Shown here in pieces: positions 1 through 10,192 of a stretch of DNA of 64,000 nucleotides. The translations under genes were made by a program, and so were the position numbers. A model generated the notes under the pieces. That model was given only the letters and a program-made list of their open reading frames with translations. It made no database searches and had not been told where the DNA came from. The first letter of the stretch is position 1; each line of letters begins with the position of its first letter. The stretch lies in NCBI GenBank assembly GCA_016271365.2, contig CM028136.1, positions 464,750,001 to 464,814,000 on the forward strand, written 5' to 3'. Source of the DNA: Neoceratodus forsteri. Its lineage: Eukaryota > Chordata > Ceratodontiformes > Ceratodontidae.

Positions 1-417
1 TCCATACTTCAAGCAGCTACATATGGGACAAACAATTTGGGCAGTTTCAGTTCCAGGGTATCAGAGCCTAAATTGTTGTTAGGGGTGAGACAGCTTATGC
101 AAATAAAAAAGCCTTGCTTTTGTCAGGCTGTGAGGTTACAGTATCTTCCATGGCTATATGCCCTGCATATTTCTGAGTAGCAAAAATAAATCTTACTGTA
201 TACTGTTATATTTGCATTTGATTTCTTTTTTCAGTTAAAGGTGTGTAAAGTTGAAAAATTTGCTTTGTGAAATAATTTGTGAATTCACTGTAGTTTGTGA
301 AGTTAATCCACTTTGCCAATTAACAGTATAGGAATAACTTTGCAAACTGTGAATTTGGTAACTTTGCTTAACTTTGCTGGTGAAGTTGGCCCACAGGTGA
401 AACTCTCTATGTACTAT
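1..417. other. AT-rich non-coding sequence
   Basis: I see no coding region or known element here. The stretch around 290-390 is rich in short runs resembling GAATTTG and AACTTTG, and the same kind of sequence occurs near 31,000-31,070, so both may be remains of one dispersed non-autonomous repeat. Nothing more can be said. Confidence 0.3.
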
Positions 418-712
418 AGGATTGGAAGTCTCCTGGTACAGAAATTAGCTCACAAAAAGATCTAGAAGACCTTGTGCAGCTAGAGTGATACTATGGGGTT
501 GGAGGTCTCATGATACTGAAATGAGCTGTATGCCACGCAGAAGCTGTGTTGTGTGTAGTCTTCAGAAGACAGAGTTGAAAAAAAGTCAGTCCCTGCTTGT
601 CTGAGCAAAAACAAACTTTAAAATCAATCAAAAAATTGTATCTTATGAAACAAAATCACTAACAAAAAGATCTAGAGGGCCTTGTGAAGCCAGAGTGGTG
701 CTGTTTATTTCT
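418..712. repeat. Degenerate direct repeats
   Basis: Two motifs recur. GGATTGGAAGTCTC at about 420 reappears as GGGTTGGAGGTCTC at about 495. AAAAAGATCTAGA with the following CTTGTG block at about 454 reappears at about 666. The copies are imperfect and unequally spaced, so this is an old, decayed duplication. No coding potential is visible. Confidence 0.5.
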
Positions 713-1114
713 GGTTTTGATGCTTTATTTAGTTTAAATTAATGTTTTTTTTTCTGTAGTGAACACTACTGTGTGGGATGGGGAAGTGTTTCAGCTTGCA
801 AGGCAGCTGATAAAGATCAGTGACTTTGTATTGGATTTACTGTGAGTGCTAGTCTATGTGCAGCAGATACCTCATATTTGTTTTCCTCAGTCGTTCTTGT
901 TAATTATTTTTGTCTGTGGTCTGTGATTTCTCATGTTATTTCTGTAGTACAGGTTGGTGTGTTTAAATGAAGTATTGTGTCAGTCTCTTTCTATATCAGT
1001 TGTAGTTATTTAGATTAGTTCTTAAAGTGACAGTGTTGCTTACAGTACTTGTGAATTACCTGTCATGTGTGTCTTGTTAATCCCCATCATGTTAAAAAGA
1101 CAATAAATTAAAAA
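713..1114. other. Non-coding sequence upstream of LINE fragment
   Basis: AT-rich and featureless apart from short homopolymer runs. It ends where endonuclease-like sequence of an L2-type LINE begins near 1,125. I see no promoter or gene. Confidence 0.3.
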
Positions 1115-1124
1115 AATAAGACTT

Positions 1125-1600
1125 TTTTTGGTGGTTCTACTGTAGCTACTATTAGCTCAGTAAACATTTCTATTACTGATGCCTCATCATTGCTGAAAGA
1201 GTTTGAAAGCCTCATGATCAAAGTCCAACTTTCAACCACCTTGGCCTTGCACATCATAGAATACTACAGGCCTCCCTCTGCCTCTGCAGGGCTTCAACTG
1301 CTAAGCCACCTTTCCCACTCTCTTAGTGTGCTGCAGTCAGAAGTCATATTCCTGGGTGACTGTAAGTTGGATTGGCTTTCGGACTCCTCCAAACCCTTAA
1401 ACACTCTATGCGATTCATTCAGACTTAACTCAAATTGTCTCAGAAGTAACCCATCCAAATAAAAAGAACCCAAATAAAAGTTCCCTACTAGACATTATTC
1501 TAGTAAACAAGCAGCACCTCTTCTCTCATTCTGGAGTCTTCTTCACTGATCTCAGTGACCACTGCTTTATTGCTTGCATAAGAGCTGCACCCAATCCTAT
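1125..1600 (+). pseudogene. L2 endonuclease domain remnant
   Basis: Encodes the second half of an endonuclease/exonuclease/phosphatase-fold domain, which in living elements nicks the target DNA. A 90-residue open stretch (1,190-1,462) holds the YYRPPSAS motif and LGDCKLDWL, where the family has GDFNLDWL, so the metal-binding Asp/Asn region has changed. After a frameshift the LLDIILVNK and FFTDLSDHCF motifs follow around 1,485-1,565, covering the catalytic SDH. The N-terminal WN and QETW motifs are absent because of the 5' truncation. Confidence 0.75.
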
Positions 1601-1639
1601 TTCTAATTCCAGGTTCACAATCAGGAGATGTTTATGTAA

Positions 1640-2500
1640 TTTAGTGCCACAAGCCTTCCTTTCGGACTTACAAAACTCCTTGCTATGGCAGGACTTCTAC
1701 CTAGCCAAGTCAGTAGAGACAGCATATGAGACCTTCCATATTATTGTCCGTGGACAGACATGCCCCCTTGATCAAAGCACGTACCAAGAAAAAGACTCTC
1801 CCTTGGTTTACATGTCAATTGTAGTCAGCTTTGCTCAACAGGGACAAGATCTGAAAGAAAGCGCATAAATCAAAGCTTCAGTTGGATTGGGTTGATTTTA
1901 GGGCAGCCAGAAACCTCTGCACAAAGCTTGTCAGAAACATTAGGGCTAACTACTTCCAGTCAACTCTGGACTCCTCCACCAAGGACCCTGCCAAATTCTG
2001 GCAAACCCTTAGAGATATTCAAGGACATGCTTTGTCAGTTTCTCTCCCTACCAAGATCTTATACAAAGGATCTCTCATTACTGAGAAGGCAGAAATCCTT
2101 GACTGCTTTAATGATCATTTTATTACTGCAGGTATGGCATTTGACATTTCACCTGTGAATAACCTACTTACCCAGTTCTTATCACAAGGACCAGCAAGAC
2201 CCCCCCATCCATAGTACTCCTGTCTTGGGTTTCTCCTTCCAACTGGTAACTTACAAGGAAGTGGATGACCTGCTCCTTCAGCTGGATGCCAGAAAAAGTG
2301 CAGGAGCGGACCTCATTGGCCCTTTTTTCCTAAAGCTTGGTCACCAAGTGCTGGCAGCTCCATTAACGCACCTTTTTAATATGTCTCTCAGCTTGGGTAA
2401 ACCCCTTCTATCTGGAAGACTGCCCAAGTTTTACCACTCTTCAAATCAGGAGACCCCAGAGACCCAAATAACTACAGGCCAATCTCCTTACTCCCCACCC
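1640..2500 (+). pseudogene. L2 linker and start of reverse transcriptase
   Basis: Three open stretches (1,644-1,868; 1,882-2,214; 2,225-2,400) carry the linker region and RT block 0. Residues such as KNIRANYFQ, KFWQTLRD and CFNDHF fit the L2 linker, and YKEVDDLLLQLDARKSAG..IGPFFLK fits the start of the RT domain. A frame change near 2,400 leads into WKTAQVLPLFKSGD and NNYRPISLLP, which is RT block 1. No catalytic YADD is present because the copy ends here. Confidence 0.8.
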
Positions 2501-2520
2501 TATCAGTGGGGAGTAAGGAG
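2484..2520. repeat. Perfect 15-bp hairpin at LINE breakpoint
   Basis: CTCCTTACTCCCCAC is followed after a 7-base loop by its exact reverse complement. The left arm is ordinary LINE coding sequence (ISLLPT in the RT), so the right arm looks like a short inverted copy made at the point where the element breaks off. This could come from template switching or twin priming, but it could also be a later rearrangement. Confidence 0.8.
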
Positions 2521-2629
2521 TAGCAATCCCTCAAGAACTTACTTCTCCACATGTGCTATTTCTGAACTTTGTGTGGAATGGTGTCACTCCCAGTAAATTA
2601 ATTCCCTTCTACCTTCGGCATCACCTTAC

Positions 2630-3620
2630 ATATATCTCAGTATGGATATGTCAAGCAGTGGCCAAACAGCTTGTTTAGCTACTATCTGTGCATTATAACC
2701 CATTGGGCACAGATACCTGGGGCAGTATTTGACTCTGGCTGTGGGAAACATGACACTAAACACAACTGCAGTGGCAGCAACATTACAGGTATTTACCAGA
2801 ATTCCACACTAGCAATGAAGATATGCTAGAAATGCTCCTGCCTGAGATTGAAAGAGTGGCTGTACCCCAGTTCTCTGATAGTGCAATTCATTGCAAGCAA
2901 TAATGGCTCAAATGTACTGAAATGCATCAGTGATGGGGGTTTCTCAGGGTGCCATGCCTGGCACACTGTCTCAATCTCATTGTGCAGGAGTTCCTAGCAT
3001 ATCCTGATGTCAAGTCCGTGTTGACTGGTGCCCATCACATCTGTGTCCACGTTACCCATTCTGGAAAGGCCCATAGCCATCTCAGGCACCTGAAGTTCAA
3101 GAACAAACTGCCTCAGCACCATATGAAGCTGGAGGTTGTCACCAGATGGAATGTGACACTATATGTGATCAAGCACTTGTACAGGCAGTGACAGTGCTGG
3201 AATATCCATGTCTCAGATGACAAACCAGTGGCAACTAATGGATGGCCTGAACATGATTCTAAGCCTTTCAAACATGCAATACAGGCAGAGGGTGGGGACA
3301 TGTCTGTATCAGTCAGGCCATCCCATTTCTACAAGTGCTGAGGTAGGCACTGTTGAATGTACAGTGAGTGCTGGAGGAGGGTGGTGACATGGAAAGCTGT
3401 GCATTTATGGAACACATGCTTAATGTCTTGAACTGCAATACTCATATTTCCAGCATTCTGTAGTCTGAAGATTTTGGGATTGCCACTCTGCTGGACCCAC
3501 AATATGAATAGGGCCTGTCATTAACAGTTAAAGGTGGGTGTGATGGTGTACAAAATTTAACCAATCTAAAAAGATGGGTACAAAGGTCACAGATGTTAAA
3601 GTCACAGTTATGTAAGGCAC
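2630..3620 (+). pseudogene. hAT-family transposase remnant
   Basis: A decayed DNA transposase of the hAT superfamily. Reading across frames, a TDTWGS block with an L-SVHY motif (about 2,660-2,735) matches the first catalytic region. CLAHCLNLIVQEFL follows at about 2,953, then a helical stretch with the VVTRWNVTLYVIKHL motif (about 3,134-3,180), where hAT proteins have a conserved TRWNSTL. Further on, ATLLDPQYE (about 3,481-3,510) matches the late LDPRYK motif. Stops and frame changes are frequent, so it is non-functional. No TIRs or 8-bp duplications were recognised. It may be a Charlie- or ZBED-like member; the C-terminal dimerisation part was not found. Confidence 0.75.
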
Positions 3621-3644
3621 AACATGAAAGTGAAAAGAGACCAG

Positions 3645-3761
3645 GGGCCCCATATTCAAATATGCACAAAGTGCAGTGCAAAACATTGCGCTGTGCCTTG
3701 CGCTTAACATTCTATTTTCAGTGGAATAGTGCACATGCGCTATTCAACTGAATATAGGGCC
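3645..3761. mobile_element. Possible short TIR element (MITE)
   Basis: Begins GGGCCCCATATTCAAAT and ends with TTCAACTGAATATAGGGCC, an imperfect inverted repeat of about 17 bp around a non-coding core. The adjoining bases (AGG left, ATG right) do not give a clean target duplication. The left end could instead belong to the larger element described at 3,645-5,458. Confidence 0.4.
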
Positions 3762-4059
3762 ATGTTGGCCCAGTGCTAAGCCACTTAGTGCTGTCCCGAC
3801 AGGGCCCCCAAAGTACACCACCAGAATGGACAGCACCAGATTGCTATTTCCAGTATTCAAAGGGACCCATGCAAATGAGCCCATTGGGCATGCAAGGTAC
3901 AAAGGGGCCATTTGCATGCCATTTATGGGCTTATTTGAATGGGTAGCAAGCCAGGTTAGTGTAGTGCTGCCCCCCAATTACCCGGTCTCAGCCATGTATA
4001 CAGATACCTGGTGCTAGTGGTCCCTCCCCCCACTAATTGCCTACCTGTTTTTTAAAAAA

Positions 4060-4385
4060 AAGGATCCCTGGTGTTAGTGGTCTCCCCCACTGATCGCCAG
4101 CTCATTCATTAAAAGAAATGGATCCTTGGTGCTAGTGGTACCCTCCCGGTCAATCACAAGCCCGTTCTTTAACATAAATGGATCTCTGATGCTAGTGGTA
4201 AACCCCTCCTCAATCCCATCCCCAGAATCACACATATTATCCCTGGTGCTAGTGGTAACCCCCTTCCCTCCAATCCCATCCTCGGATTCACCAATATTAT
4301 CCCTGGTGCTAGTGATGCTCTCCCTCTTCCAATCCCAGCCCTGACATACACACAACCCCACCCTGGCATCTAGTGGTCCTGCATG
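4060..4385 (+). repeat. Tandem repeat in left foldback arm
   Basis: About five units of 55-65 bp, each containing GGATCCCTGGTGCTAGTGGT or a variant followed by a pyrimidine-rich spacer. The same unit occurs in the opposite orientation at 4,740-5,065, so the array lies within the palindrome. Confidence 0.75.
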
Positions 4386-4484
4386 GTACCGGGCATCCCC
4401 TACTCACTGTAGCCACAGCGGCAGTGCCGCAGGTGCATATCGTGACTGGCAGAACCCGCTTCACACCTCCTCATCCGGCCACCC

Positions 4485-4573
4485 ATGTACAGTCAGGGAA
4501 TGCACATCTTACTTATAGTACAGGGTAATGCACCTTGTCCTATAAATAAGAGGTGCACTCCCTGACTGTACAT
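4485..4573. repeat. Palindrome centre of the foldback element
   Basis: 4,485-4,505 and 4,553-4,573 are inverted copies of a 21-bp sequence differing at one base, with a 47-bp loop that contains a second weaker hairpin. This marks the hinge of the foldback. Confidence 0.85.
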
Positions 4574-4739
4574 ACAGTGGCCAGCCATGGAGGTGTAAGA
4601 AGGGCTGTGCCAGTCACCATATGCACCAGCGGCACCACTGCTGTGGTTACTGTGAGTGGGTGGGTACAGTGCCATGGGGGACCATTGTATGCCATGGAGG
4701 GGTTGTGTGTATGTCAGGGCTGGGATCAAAGAGGGGGAG

Positions 4740-5065
4740 AGCACCACTGGCACCAAGAATAACAATGGTGAAGCTGGGAAGGGGATCAGAAGGAGGGTGG
4801 TTGCCACTAGCACCAGGGCTAATGTACGTTATGCGGGGATGGGATTGGAGGAAGGGGGGTTACCACTAGCACCAGAGATAATATATGTTATGCCAGGGAT
4901 GAGATTGGAGGGAGGGGGTTACCACTAGCACCAGGGATCTGTTAATGTTAATGAAAGGGCTGGCAATCGGCAGGGGATTACCACTAGCACCAGGAATCTG
5001 TTTCTTTTAATGAATGGGCCAGCTATTGGTGGGGTGGGGGTGGAACACTGGCACCAAGGATCCTT
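4740..5065 (-). repeat. Tandem repeat in right foldback arm
   Basis: Mirror image of the array at 4,060-4,385: units of about 60 bp containing ACCACTAGCACCAGGGAT. Five to six units are visible, with single-base differences among them. Confidence 0.75.
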
Positions 5066-5532
5066 TTCTTGAAAGAATGGGCCAGCAATCAGCAAGGGGG
5101 TGTTAGGGACCACAGGGGGCTGGTGTACTCCCCCAGTGGCCAACTGGCTAGGTGACTGCATTATTTCCAGCAGCTGCTATGGTTGCCCTTAGTAAGTTGG
5201 GGTTTTGTTCAGCGGTATTTGTGCTGTGCAAAAGGAACGCGCTAAATTTGCGCAGTGCAAAATCGCTGAATATGGGGCTGTGCACATACTCATAGCCATG
5301 CCCTCCCCTTGTCTGCATGCATACATTATGTTTTGCACAGGTGCTAACCTTCTTTGCCTGCACAAAAGCCCCTTTTGTATATGGGGCTCTAGCACAAAGC
5401 CCAGTTTTCACAGGCAAAGACCTGTTAGCACCCATGCAAACTTTTGAATATCAGGCCCCAGGTGTTTCTACCACCTCACATGGCAAACAGACTGATAAAA
5501 CATGCACGATAACAGAAAAAAAAACACAAAAG

Positions 5533-5851
5533 CTCAGGTATTTGACTACTAAATGGGCATGCAAATGGCCCCTTTGTACCTTGTATGCCCAATGGGCTCA
5601 TTTGCATGGGTCCCTTTGAATATTGGAAATGGTGACGGTGAGAAGATATTTTGTGACTGGGGGAATTGAAGACATGGAGGAAAAGGAGGAGGAGCTGATG
5701 AGGCAGCAGGATTGCAGGCAGTTCAATACATGGTGGATGCATATTTGGTGGATACCAGGTACTTCACCATCATGGAAGAGCCCTTGTTGTACTAAAGCAG
5801 CAAAGTCACTAACTGGCCAGCACTGAGCTCTTTAGTAGTCAAATACCTGAG
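5533..5851. repeat. 21-bp perfect inverted repeat bounding 320 bp
   Basis: The sequence starting CTCAGGTATTTGACTACT at 5,533 has its exact 21-bp reverse complement at 5,831-5,851. The interval overlaps the right outer arm of the foldback and has no coding potential I trust. It may be another small TIR element, or an end of a larger rearranged one. Confidence 0.7.
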
Positions 5852-5859
5852 TGGTCCAC

Positions 5860-6430
5860 CCTCAAGTGTCAGTGTGTAGAGGATATTCAGTTCAGCAGTG
5901 GCCATTGTGTGGGACAGGTGTACAAATCTGTCCCTTAGAAATGTTAACATGCTAACATTTATTAAAATAAATGCAGGGCATATTCCACACAACATAACAA
6001 CATCTGCGTTCTTACCACATGAAGTGGCAGTGGTGGTGTTGGTGGTGAAGATGAACCTGCAGAGACTGATGTTTTATTTGGCATTGGTAAACTGCATTCT
6101 ACTGAGGTAGATGAAGCATGGCAGGAGAAATAATTCCTTTGTGGAGACAATGCCAGTCTGGAAGACTGTGAGGGCTGCTTTCTTAATGAGGATGATTGAA
6201 GCATAAAAAGAAGTGTGTTCTGTCCATCCTTTCCTCCTTATCAGTTGAATCCTTTTTCTTTAGGATTCAGTTTTGTTTTCCTGTCATTATATTTTCCCAA
6301 AGTTGTGCTGCTGTTTCATAGATCCATCTGATTACCTGCTTCCACCCCCTCCTATATGATGTCTATAGACAAACTAGAAAATCAGTGAGGACCATATCAT
6401 TAAATGGCAAGTTTACCAGCAATAACATTA
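5860..6430. other. Unassigned non-coding stretch
   Basis: No gene or known repeat recognised. Short open frames on both strands lack domain features. Confidence 0.3.
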
Positions 6431-6672
6431 GCCACCTCTACTGCATGCATCCAGACTGCAAAACCTGGACTCTAAAGCCACTATAAATGCCATTGCAAGC
6501 CATGCTGACCATGCATTGCTCTAGCAATCAAGACACCACATTGTCTGCTCCTCCTTCTCTGGCCTGCTTGTGTCTACTACATCACCAACAACATGGGCCA
6601 CTACCATCTCCACTGCATGTATGCAGACTGAGAAACCTGGACTCTTATGCCAGTGTAAATGCTATTGTCAGG
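6431..6672. repeat. Direct repeat, about 165 bp spacing
   Basis: A block around 6,431-6,503 (CACCTCTACTGCATGCATCC, then AAACCTGGACTCT) recurs at about 6,597-6,672 with substitutions. Two units, probably a local tandem duplication. Confidence 0.65.
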
Positions 6673-6772
6673 CAGACCTCCAGCCAGCCAGGCAGACCTC
6701 AATATAAGCCTCCAGCCATCCAGCCCATCAAGGCAGCAAGACCTGAGTTCCAGCAAGGCCCAACTTTATCTC

Positions 6773-6868
6773 CTATGATGGTAAGTTACTTTCACTGTTG
6801 TTCACACTCCTTATCCTCCATGTTGGTGGTGAGTCTGTCCTCACACAGAAGGGGCTTCCACCTTGCTT
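6773..6868 (+). repeat. Left arm of dispersed inverted repeat (part 1)
   Basis: This stretch (GATGGTAAGTTACTTTCACT onward) matches the reverse complement of 9,358-9,468. Its continuation lies at 7,846-7,905, displaced by an insertion of about 980 bp. The GTAAGT near its start and the pyrimidine-rich CTGCAG further on look like splice signals, so it may once have been an exon or exon-intron boundary of an element gene, but no protein was recognised. Confidence 0.7.
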
Positions 6869-6879
6869 GAGCCACCACC

Positions 6880-7310
6880 AAACATCCAGGAGCACAGCTG
6901 GGTCATGAGGGCAGCCACAGCCCCCCCTCAAAAGGGAGCTGGATTCCAACAGCGAGGCCTGAGATGCCCCAGGTTCTGTTGCTGAGATGCTCCCAAACAT
7001 CCAGGAGCACAGTAGGGTTGTGAGGGCAGCCTCAGCCCTCCCCCTCACAAGGGAACCATATACCAACAGCAAGGACTGAGGCACCCCAGGCTCAGTCACT
7101 GAGACACCCCTAAACATCCAGGAGCATAGCTAGGTGTGCAGGGCAGCTACAGCCCCCCTCCCCCCACAAGGGAGCCAGATTCCAACAGCGAGTACTGAGA
7201 CACCCCGGGCTCAGTTGTTGAGCCTCCCCCTAACATTCAGGAGCACAGCTGGGTAGCGAGGGCATCTGCAGCCCTCCACCTCACAAGGGAGCCAGATTCC
7301 AATGGCGAAT
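6880..7310 (+). repeat. Minisatellite, 115-120 bp period
   Basis: Nearly four tandem units start at 6,880, 6,995, 7,112 and 7,232 with AAACATCCAGGAGCA or a close variant, giving periods of 115, 117 and 120 bp. Each unit has a CAAGGGAGCCAGATTCCAAC block. Units differ by substitutions and small indels. GC content is well above the surroundings. Confidence 0.9.
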
Positions 7311-7539
7311 ACCAAGGTATAGAAATTACAGAGCCTGTATTTGTTGGCTTCTCAGCCTCCTTTGTCTAGTGTTTGGTGCCATTTACACACCATAGGACTG
7401 CAGAATCTCAGTCTGTTTGTACACTTCAGATTTTAAGGGACTTTTACTGGCAAATGTTTCCTGTAACAATTTCAGTTGTTCTTTAATGCAATTATACACA
7501 TTACAATGCTTCTTTCTGGTATTTCCTGCCATTTTCAAT

Positions 7540-7836
7540 TAGCCCAATGTTACTGATTGCTTTGGACTGCTCTGTTTTTGTTGTGTTACTGCTGCTCTGT
7601 TAGAGTTTGAGAAATGTCATTAGTTATACTAGTAGTTGCTACTTTGTCAGCATTTACATATGCATTTTTGTGCATCTCTTTCTGGACTATGCTGTATATA
7701 AATTCTTGTTGGTGTACCAGTGCTCTGTTTTGTATTTATCTTTGTGCCATCTTCGTGGCCCAGGTCGTGCCTGAAAACAGTCCCTGGGATCAGTGCACTC
7801 ACCCAGTGAACAAATAAATAAAATAAATAAATAAAT
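7540..7836 (+). mobile_element. L2-type LINE 3' tail
   Basis: This has the layout of an L2 3' untranslated region. It ends with a GGCCCAGGTCGTGCCTGAAA block, CAGTGCACTCACCCAGTGAAC and an (AAATA)n-type tail at 7,813-7,836. The same final block, GTCATGTCTGAAAATAGTC through CACCCACCCGGTAAAC plus tail, ends the L2 copy at 57,970-58,045, which identifies the family. Only about 300 bp of 3' sequence remains, a typical 5' truncation. Confidence 0.75.
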
Positions 7837-7845
7837 GAAAAGCAT

Positions 7846-7905
7846 ATGTTTCTTTCCATTTGTCTCTCTCTCTCCTCTCACTGCAGATTTGAACATTCAC
7901 AGGGA
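7846..7905 (+). repeat. Left arm of dispersed inverted repeat (part 2)
   Basis: Matches the reverse complement of 9,290-9,350, including a CTCTCTCTC tract and CACTGCAGATTTGAACATTC. In the right-hand copy this part is joined directly to the sequence matching 6,773-6,868, so the intervening minisatellite and L2 tail look inserted here. Confidence 0.7.
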
Positions 7906-8084
7906 CAACTGGCAAGCCAATCACAAAGCCAGACAGCCCACAAGGCACAGACTTAGGTTGTCTCTTCCTACACCACCACCCTGTATAGCACCATGGTACC
8001 AGTACACAACATGGCCCTCACTTATTTAATGGTAAGTATCATTACATAACCTTTTTTTCCTTTTTTTAATGTTTTTGTTTAAGT

Positions 8085-8340
8085 TTTCTTTCACAGGTAC
8101 ACAGCGGCCAAGTAAGGCTAAATGATTTCTGTTTTTCTTTGAAGATGGTAGGTATAGTAAGAGTGGTACTGCACAACGGTGCAGTCACCAAATTTACCAA
8201 GTCAGGCTAAGTAGTTTCTCTTTTTTTCACAGGTGACAGATACAGTAAGACTGTGAGTAGACAATGGATATGCCATCTGTGCATTCACCCACAGTGGATA
8301 ATTGATTAGAGTCTAAATATTTTTCTCTTGTCTTTGCAGG
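8085..8340 (+). repeat. Short tandem units with splice-acceptor-like ends
   Basis: Units of about 120-130 bp recur, each having a pyrimidine tract ending in CAGGT (near 8,093, 8,230 and 8,337) and a GGCTAA-GT-TTTCT block. They may be decayed exon ends or simply a tandem repeat. No reading frame is conserved. Confidence 0.45.
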
Positions 8341-8960
8341 TGTCCTGTCCTGCTATCTTCTCATCCAGCATTGAAGACAACTCCTCCTCCACTGCCCATT
8401 GTCTAGGGCACCTTTGTGCCGTTTCAACAATATCAGCTTGATGATGCTGCCTGATTCTATATTGTCACACAGCTAGAAAATACCTGAAATGAGAGAAACA
8501 GGAGCAGAAAACAGTTGAAGTGTTACATATGAATAACATTTAAGAATTTAAAAACAAAAATGGAAAATAAAACTTAATACTTTCCTTCCCCGGTAGAAAA
8601 GAAACACTGCTAAATTAAATAAGCAGATCTGGGCTGGACCCCTGCAGGAACAGGATTTTATCATCCTAATAAGAAATACAGTGTAGGGACAAAGGATGGT
8701 TAGAAAAACACTGTTTTCACTCTCCCCTGCCCACAGCCAAGAAGTAGTAAATAAAACATACTTACTGTACCTTTGATAGTAGGACACAAAGTGCTACTCA
8801 GATATCATCATCTGGATCTGCACAGACAGGTATTATCAGCAACATATTAATTCAGGGAGCCCATCTCACTTTGTTTCCCCATGCAAAAATTGCAAGACAG
8901 GAAAACGTATTATACCGAGAATTTCTAAGCACAAAAGTTCATCCCCTAAAGTGCATTACA
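8341..8960. other. Unassigned non-coding stretch
   Basis: No gene, SINE or LINE recognised. Short open frames are unremarkable. Confidence 0.3.
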
Positions 8961-9289
8961 GAAACTGTGCTGGTGGGACTGACTCACAGCATTGCACCAT
9001 GTTACAACATGCAGCAGCCTGAGTTATTTTTTCTGGTCATTGAGAAAAATTCTTGGAGGACCACTTTTCTGTATATTGAGCTTTACTCACAATTTCTCCT
9101 AAAGTTCATTACAAGATATGAAGCAGGGGGGCTGACACATCACAGTACCACTCAGCAGCAAGCAGCATCCTGATGTATTTATTCAGGTAGCTGAGAACAA
9201 TTCTGGGAGCACATAATTTATGTACTGTATGCTGTGCTTTTCTCACAATTTCCCCTAAAGTGTGAGGTGAGGGGGTCTATAGATTTGAA

Positions 9290-9468
9290 CCCTTTGAATG
9301 TTCAAATCTGCAGTGAGAGAGAGAGAGAGACAAAAGGAGAGAAAGAGACACATTTTAATATCATGGAAGCAAGGTGGAATCCCCTCCTGTGTAAGGAGAG
9401 ACTCACAACCAACAGTGAGGATAAGGAGTGTGAACAGCAGTGAAAGTAACTTACCATCATAGCAGCAT
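9290..9468 (-). repeat. Right arm of dispersed inverted repeat
   Basis: Reverse-complement counterpart of 6,773-6,868 plus 7,846-7,905, here uninterrupted. It contains a (GA)n stretch at about 9,313-9,332. It sits inside the 150-bp array and displaces one unit, so it is younger than the array. Confidence 0.7.
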
Positions 9469-9604
9469 CTTGTAGCAGCATGCAGCAGCCTGACAATTTT
9501 ATTCTGGTAGTTGAAAAAAAAATTGCAAGCACAGAACTTATGTATGTTCTGCTTTACTCACAAGTTCCCCTAAAGTGTATTACAAGAAATATGGCAGGTG
9601 ACTG

Positions 9605-10192
9605 ACACATGGTACAGACAGTTAATGAAACCCCATCTGGAGTATTGCATCCAGTTCTGGAGACCCCATCTCCACAAGGACATAGACAGGATAGAGGCAG
9701 TCCAGAGGAGGGCAACTAAAATGGTGCAGGGTCTGCAAGAGAAGCCATATGAGGAGAGACTAAAGAAGCTTAATATATATACCCTTGAGGAAAGGAGGGA
9801 GGGAGAGGAGGGATATGATAGAAACTTTTAAGTACTTCAGTGGAATCTACAAAGTCCAAGAGGGTAGCATCTTTCAGAAAAAGAGATGTGCAAGAACAAG
9901 GGCACACAATTTGAAGATGGGGGGGCAGTTCAGGGGCAATGTAAGGAAGTATTTTTTCACAGAGAGGGTGGTGGATACATGGAGCAGCCTTCCTGAGGAG
10001 GTTGTGGGGTCTAAAACTGTGGGAGAATTCAAGAATGCATGGGACGGACATAAGGCTATTTTTGTGGGGGGTAGGAAGAAATAGGCTGTTGGTTAACTAG
10101 AATCCACAGCTTATCCTGTAGGTAGGGAAATGGGCAGACTAGGTGGGCCAAGCAGTCCTTATCTGCCATCAAAGTCTATGTTTCTATGGTGC
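9605..10192 (+). mobile_element. CR1-group LINE 3' fragment
   Basis: Encodes the C-terminus of a CR1-like pol: KPHLEYCIQFWRPHL, then IEAVQRRATKMVQGLQEKPYEERL, a frameshift, and FFTERVVDTWSSLPEEVVG..VGEFKNAWD in two frames. It closes with the family 3' end, GGGCAGACTAGGTGGGCCAA and TTATCTGCCATCAAAGTC followed by a TCTATG-type octamer end. The same protein and 3' end occur in the minus-strand copy at 51,622-53,328. It interrupts a unit of the 150-bp array (breaks near 9,605 and 10,190). Strongly 5'-truncated, as is usual for CR1. Confidence 0.9.

Larger units (their letters stand above)
1115..2505 (+). mobile_element. L2-like LINE, 5'-truncated, endonuclease to RT start
   Basis: This is the front half of the pol ORF of an L2-clade non-LTR retrotransposon, in several frames. 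The sequence starts inside the apurinic-type endonuclease and runs through the linker to the first reverse-transcriptase block, then stops at a hairpin at 2,484-2,520. The rest of the RT is missing. Both ends look truncated: no start codon or promoter region precedes it and no tail follows. The clade call rests on the YRPPSAS and SDH endonuclease motifs and the linker (KFWQTLRD, FNDHF), which are typical of L2. The copy is old, with at least four frame changes. Confidence 0.8.
3645..5458. mobile_element. TIR element with GGGCC...ATATTCAAA ends, 3-bp flank CAG
   Basis: Left end GGGCCCCATATTCAAA and right end reading inward GGGCCTGATATTCAAA form terminal inverted repeats. The three bases outside both ends are CAG (3,642-3,644 and 5,459-5,461), as a 3-bp target duplication would give. 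The interior is mostly a large palindrome (separate entry) and has no transposase, so it would be non-autonomous. Three-base duplications fit PIF/Harbinger-type transposition, but the family is not proven. Confidence 0.5.
3847..5632. repeat. Large foldback palindrome, about 1.8 kb
   Basis: The two halves are reverse complements over most of their length. The outer arms 3,847-3,933 and 5,545-5,632 are almost identical in inverted orientation (they share an inverted CCCATGCAAATGAGCCCATT block). The inner arms at 4,380-4,505 and 4,553-4,680 also pair, and both flanking tandem tracts are mirrored. The right arm is about 400 bp longer, apparently because a small TIR-ended segment (about 5,199-5,458) lies in it. 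This is the structure of a foldback element. Confidence 0.75.

Noticed and set aside
6880..7310. CRISPR-like array or repeat-protein gene
   Set aside because: Plain minisatellite; the frame is not kept between units (periods 115, 117 and 120).
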